Source: Paenibacillus antarcticus
Lineage (GTDB): Bacteria > Bacillota > Bacilli > Paenibacillales > Paenibacillaceae
Assembly: GCF_001637225.1 (NCBI RefSeq)
Contig: NZ_LVJI01000023.1
Span: forward strand, 1-61,733
Direction: 5' to 3'
Length of the DNA stretch: 61,733 nt
Shown: positions 61,463-61,733 of the stretch, piece by piece
Layout: every line of letters starts with the position of its first letter
How positions within the stretch are numbered: position 1 is the first letter of the stretch
Position numbers and translations under genes: made by a program
The notes under the pieces: generated by a model
Told to the model about the DNA's origin: nothing
What the model saw: the letters and a program-made list of their open reading frames with translations, nothing else
Database searches by the model: none

Positions 61463-61625
61463 CATGATTTTTCGAAGCTTATGCTTCTCGAAATCGCTGC
61501 TAGAAAATATCAGTCCTTAAAAAAGACATGCAGCTTAATTCAAGGTTTAATCCTTGAAAACTAGATACGAATGAATTTGCAGTTCGAAACTTGCATTTGC
61601 TCCTGAAGCCTAAACTTCAGAATAT

Positions 61626-61733
61626 TAGGATAAGCCCTCGACCGATTAGTATTGGTCAGCTCCATGCATTGCTGCACTTCCACCTCCAACCTATCTACCT
61701 CGTCGTCTTCAAGGGGTCTTACTAATTGGGAAA
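61626..61733 (-). rRNA. rrl: 23S ribosomal RNA, 3' end only (partial)
   Basis: The minus strand reads AAGACCCCTTGAAGACGACG, GGTAGATAGGTTGGAGGTGG and GAGCTGACCAATACTAATCG, then GTCGAGGGCTTA, the conserved 3' end of 23S rRNA. The gene continues beyond the right edge. Bases 61463-61625 are the 23S-5S spacer. The 3' boundary is approximate. Confidence 0.93.

Noticed and set aside
61319..61564. Plus-strand open frames over the 5S gene
   Set aside because: They overlap the 5S rRNA and its terminator; not coding.

Overview
The window looks like the core ribosomal/transcription cluster of a spore-forming Bacillales bacterium, most probably Paenibacillus. The gene order matches the Bacillus rrn-ctsR-clpC-...-rpoBC-str-S10-spc-alpha-rplM-rpsI cluster. 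The sporulation and germination genes pdaB, kbaA, gerD and cwlD lie at its distal end, protein sequences are Bacillales-like, and base composition is moderate to low in GC. Almost everything is on the minus strand, so the cluster reads right to left. It lies between two rRNA operons in the same orientation: the 3' end of a 23S gene plus a complete 5S gene at the right edge, and the 5' end of a 16S gene at the left edge.

From right to left: (1) 60.1-61.7 kb, rrl/rrf, an rrn terminator and a gene-free 0.7 kb stretch with a textbook CtsR operator. (2) 56-60.6 kb, ctsR-mcsA-mcsB-clpC (protein arginine phosphorylation and ClpCP quality control), closed by a terminator. (3) 52-56 kb, an unusual radA locus: a complete but divergent RadA-like gene sits next to a decayed C-terminal remnant of the ordinary radA, followed by disA and pssA. 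(4) 49-52 kb, a lone plus-strand small gene of unassigned function, then yacL, ispD and ispF. (5) 43-49 kb, gltX, a Cys-specific T-box leader, cysE, cysS, mrnC, rlmB, yacP/rae1. (6) 42-43 kb, sigH. (7) 37.7-42 kb, rpmG-secE-nusG-rplK-rplA, then rplJ-rplL with an L10 leader and attenuator, and a methyltransferase gene. (8) 25-37.5 kb, rpoB-rpoC, then rplGB-rpsL-rpsG-fusA-tuf. (9) 10-25 kb, the S10, spc and alpha clusters from rpsJ to rplQ; the usual map gene after adk is a decayed fragment, and structured repeats lie between infA and rpmJ. (10) 8-10 kb, truA-rplM-rpsI; the energy-coupling-factor transporter genes often found between rplQ and truA are absent. (11) 5.9-7.9 kb, cysH-sat (sulfate assimilation) behind a near-consensus promoter. 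(12) 0.4-5.8 kb, cwlD, salA, gerD(+), kbaA, pdaB(+), a frameshifted SpoIIM-like gene and a small conserved gene, then the next rrn promoter.

Most genes serve protein synthesis, transcription, secretion, protein quality control and sporulation. The most interesting departures from the usual arrangement are: replacement of radA by a divergent relative, with the old gene still readable as a fossil; the decayed map fragment; a one-base frameshift in a SpoIIM-like gene at a run of six T; hairpin repeats between infA and rpmJ; a three-way-junction-like inverted repeat between rpsK and rpoA; and a hairpin that would hide the cwlD ribosome binding site in readthrough mRNA. No CRISPR array, transposase, prophage or antibiotic-resistance gene was seen. 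All identifications come from reading the sequence and remembered family features; no database search was run.
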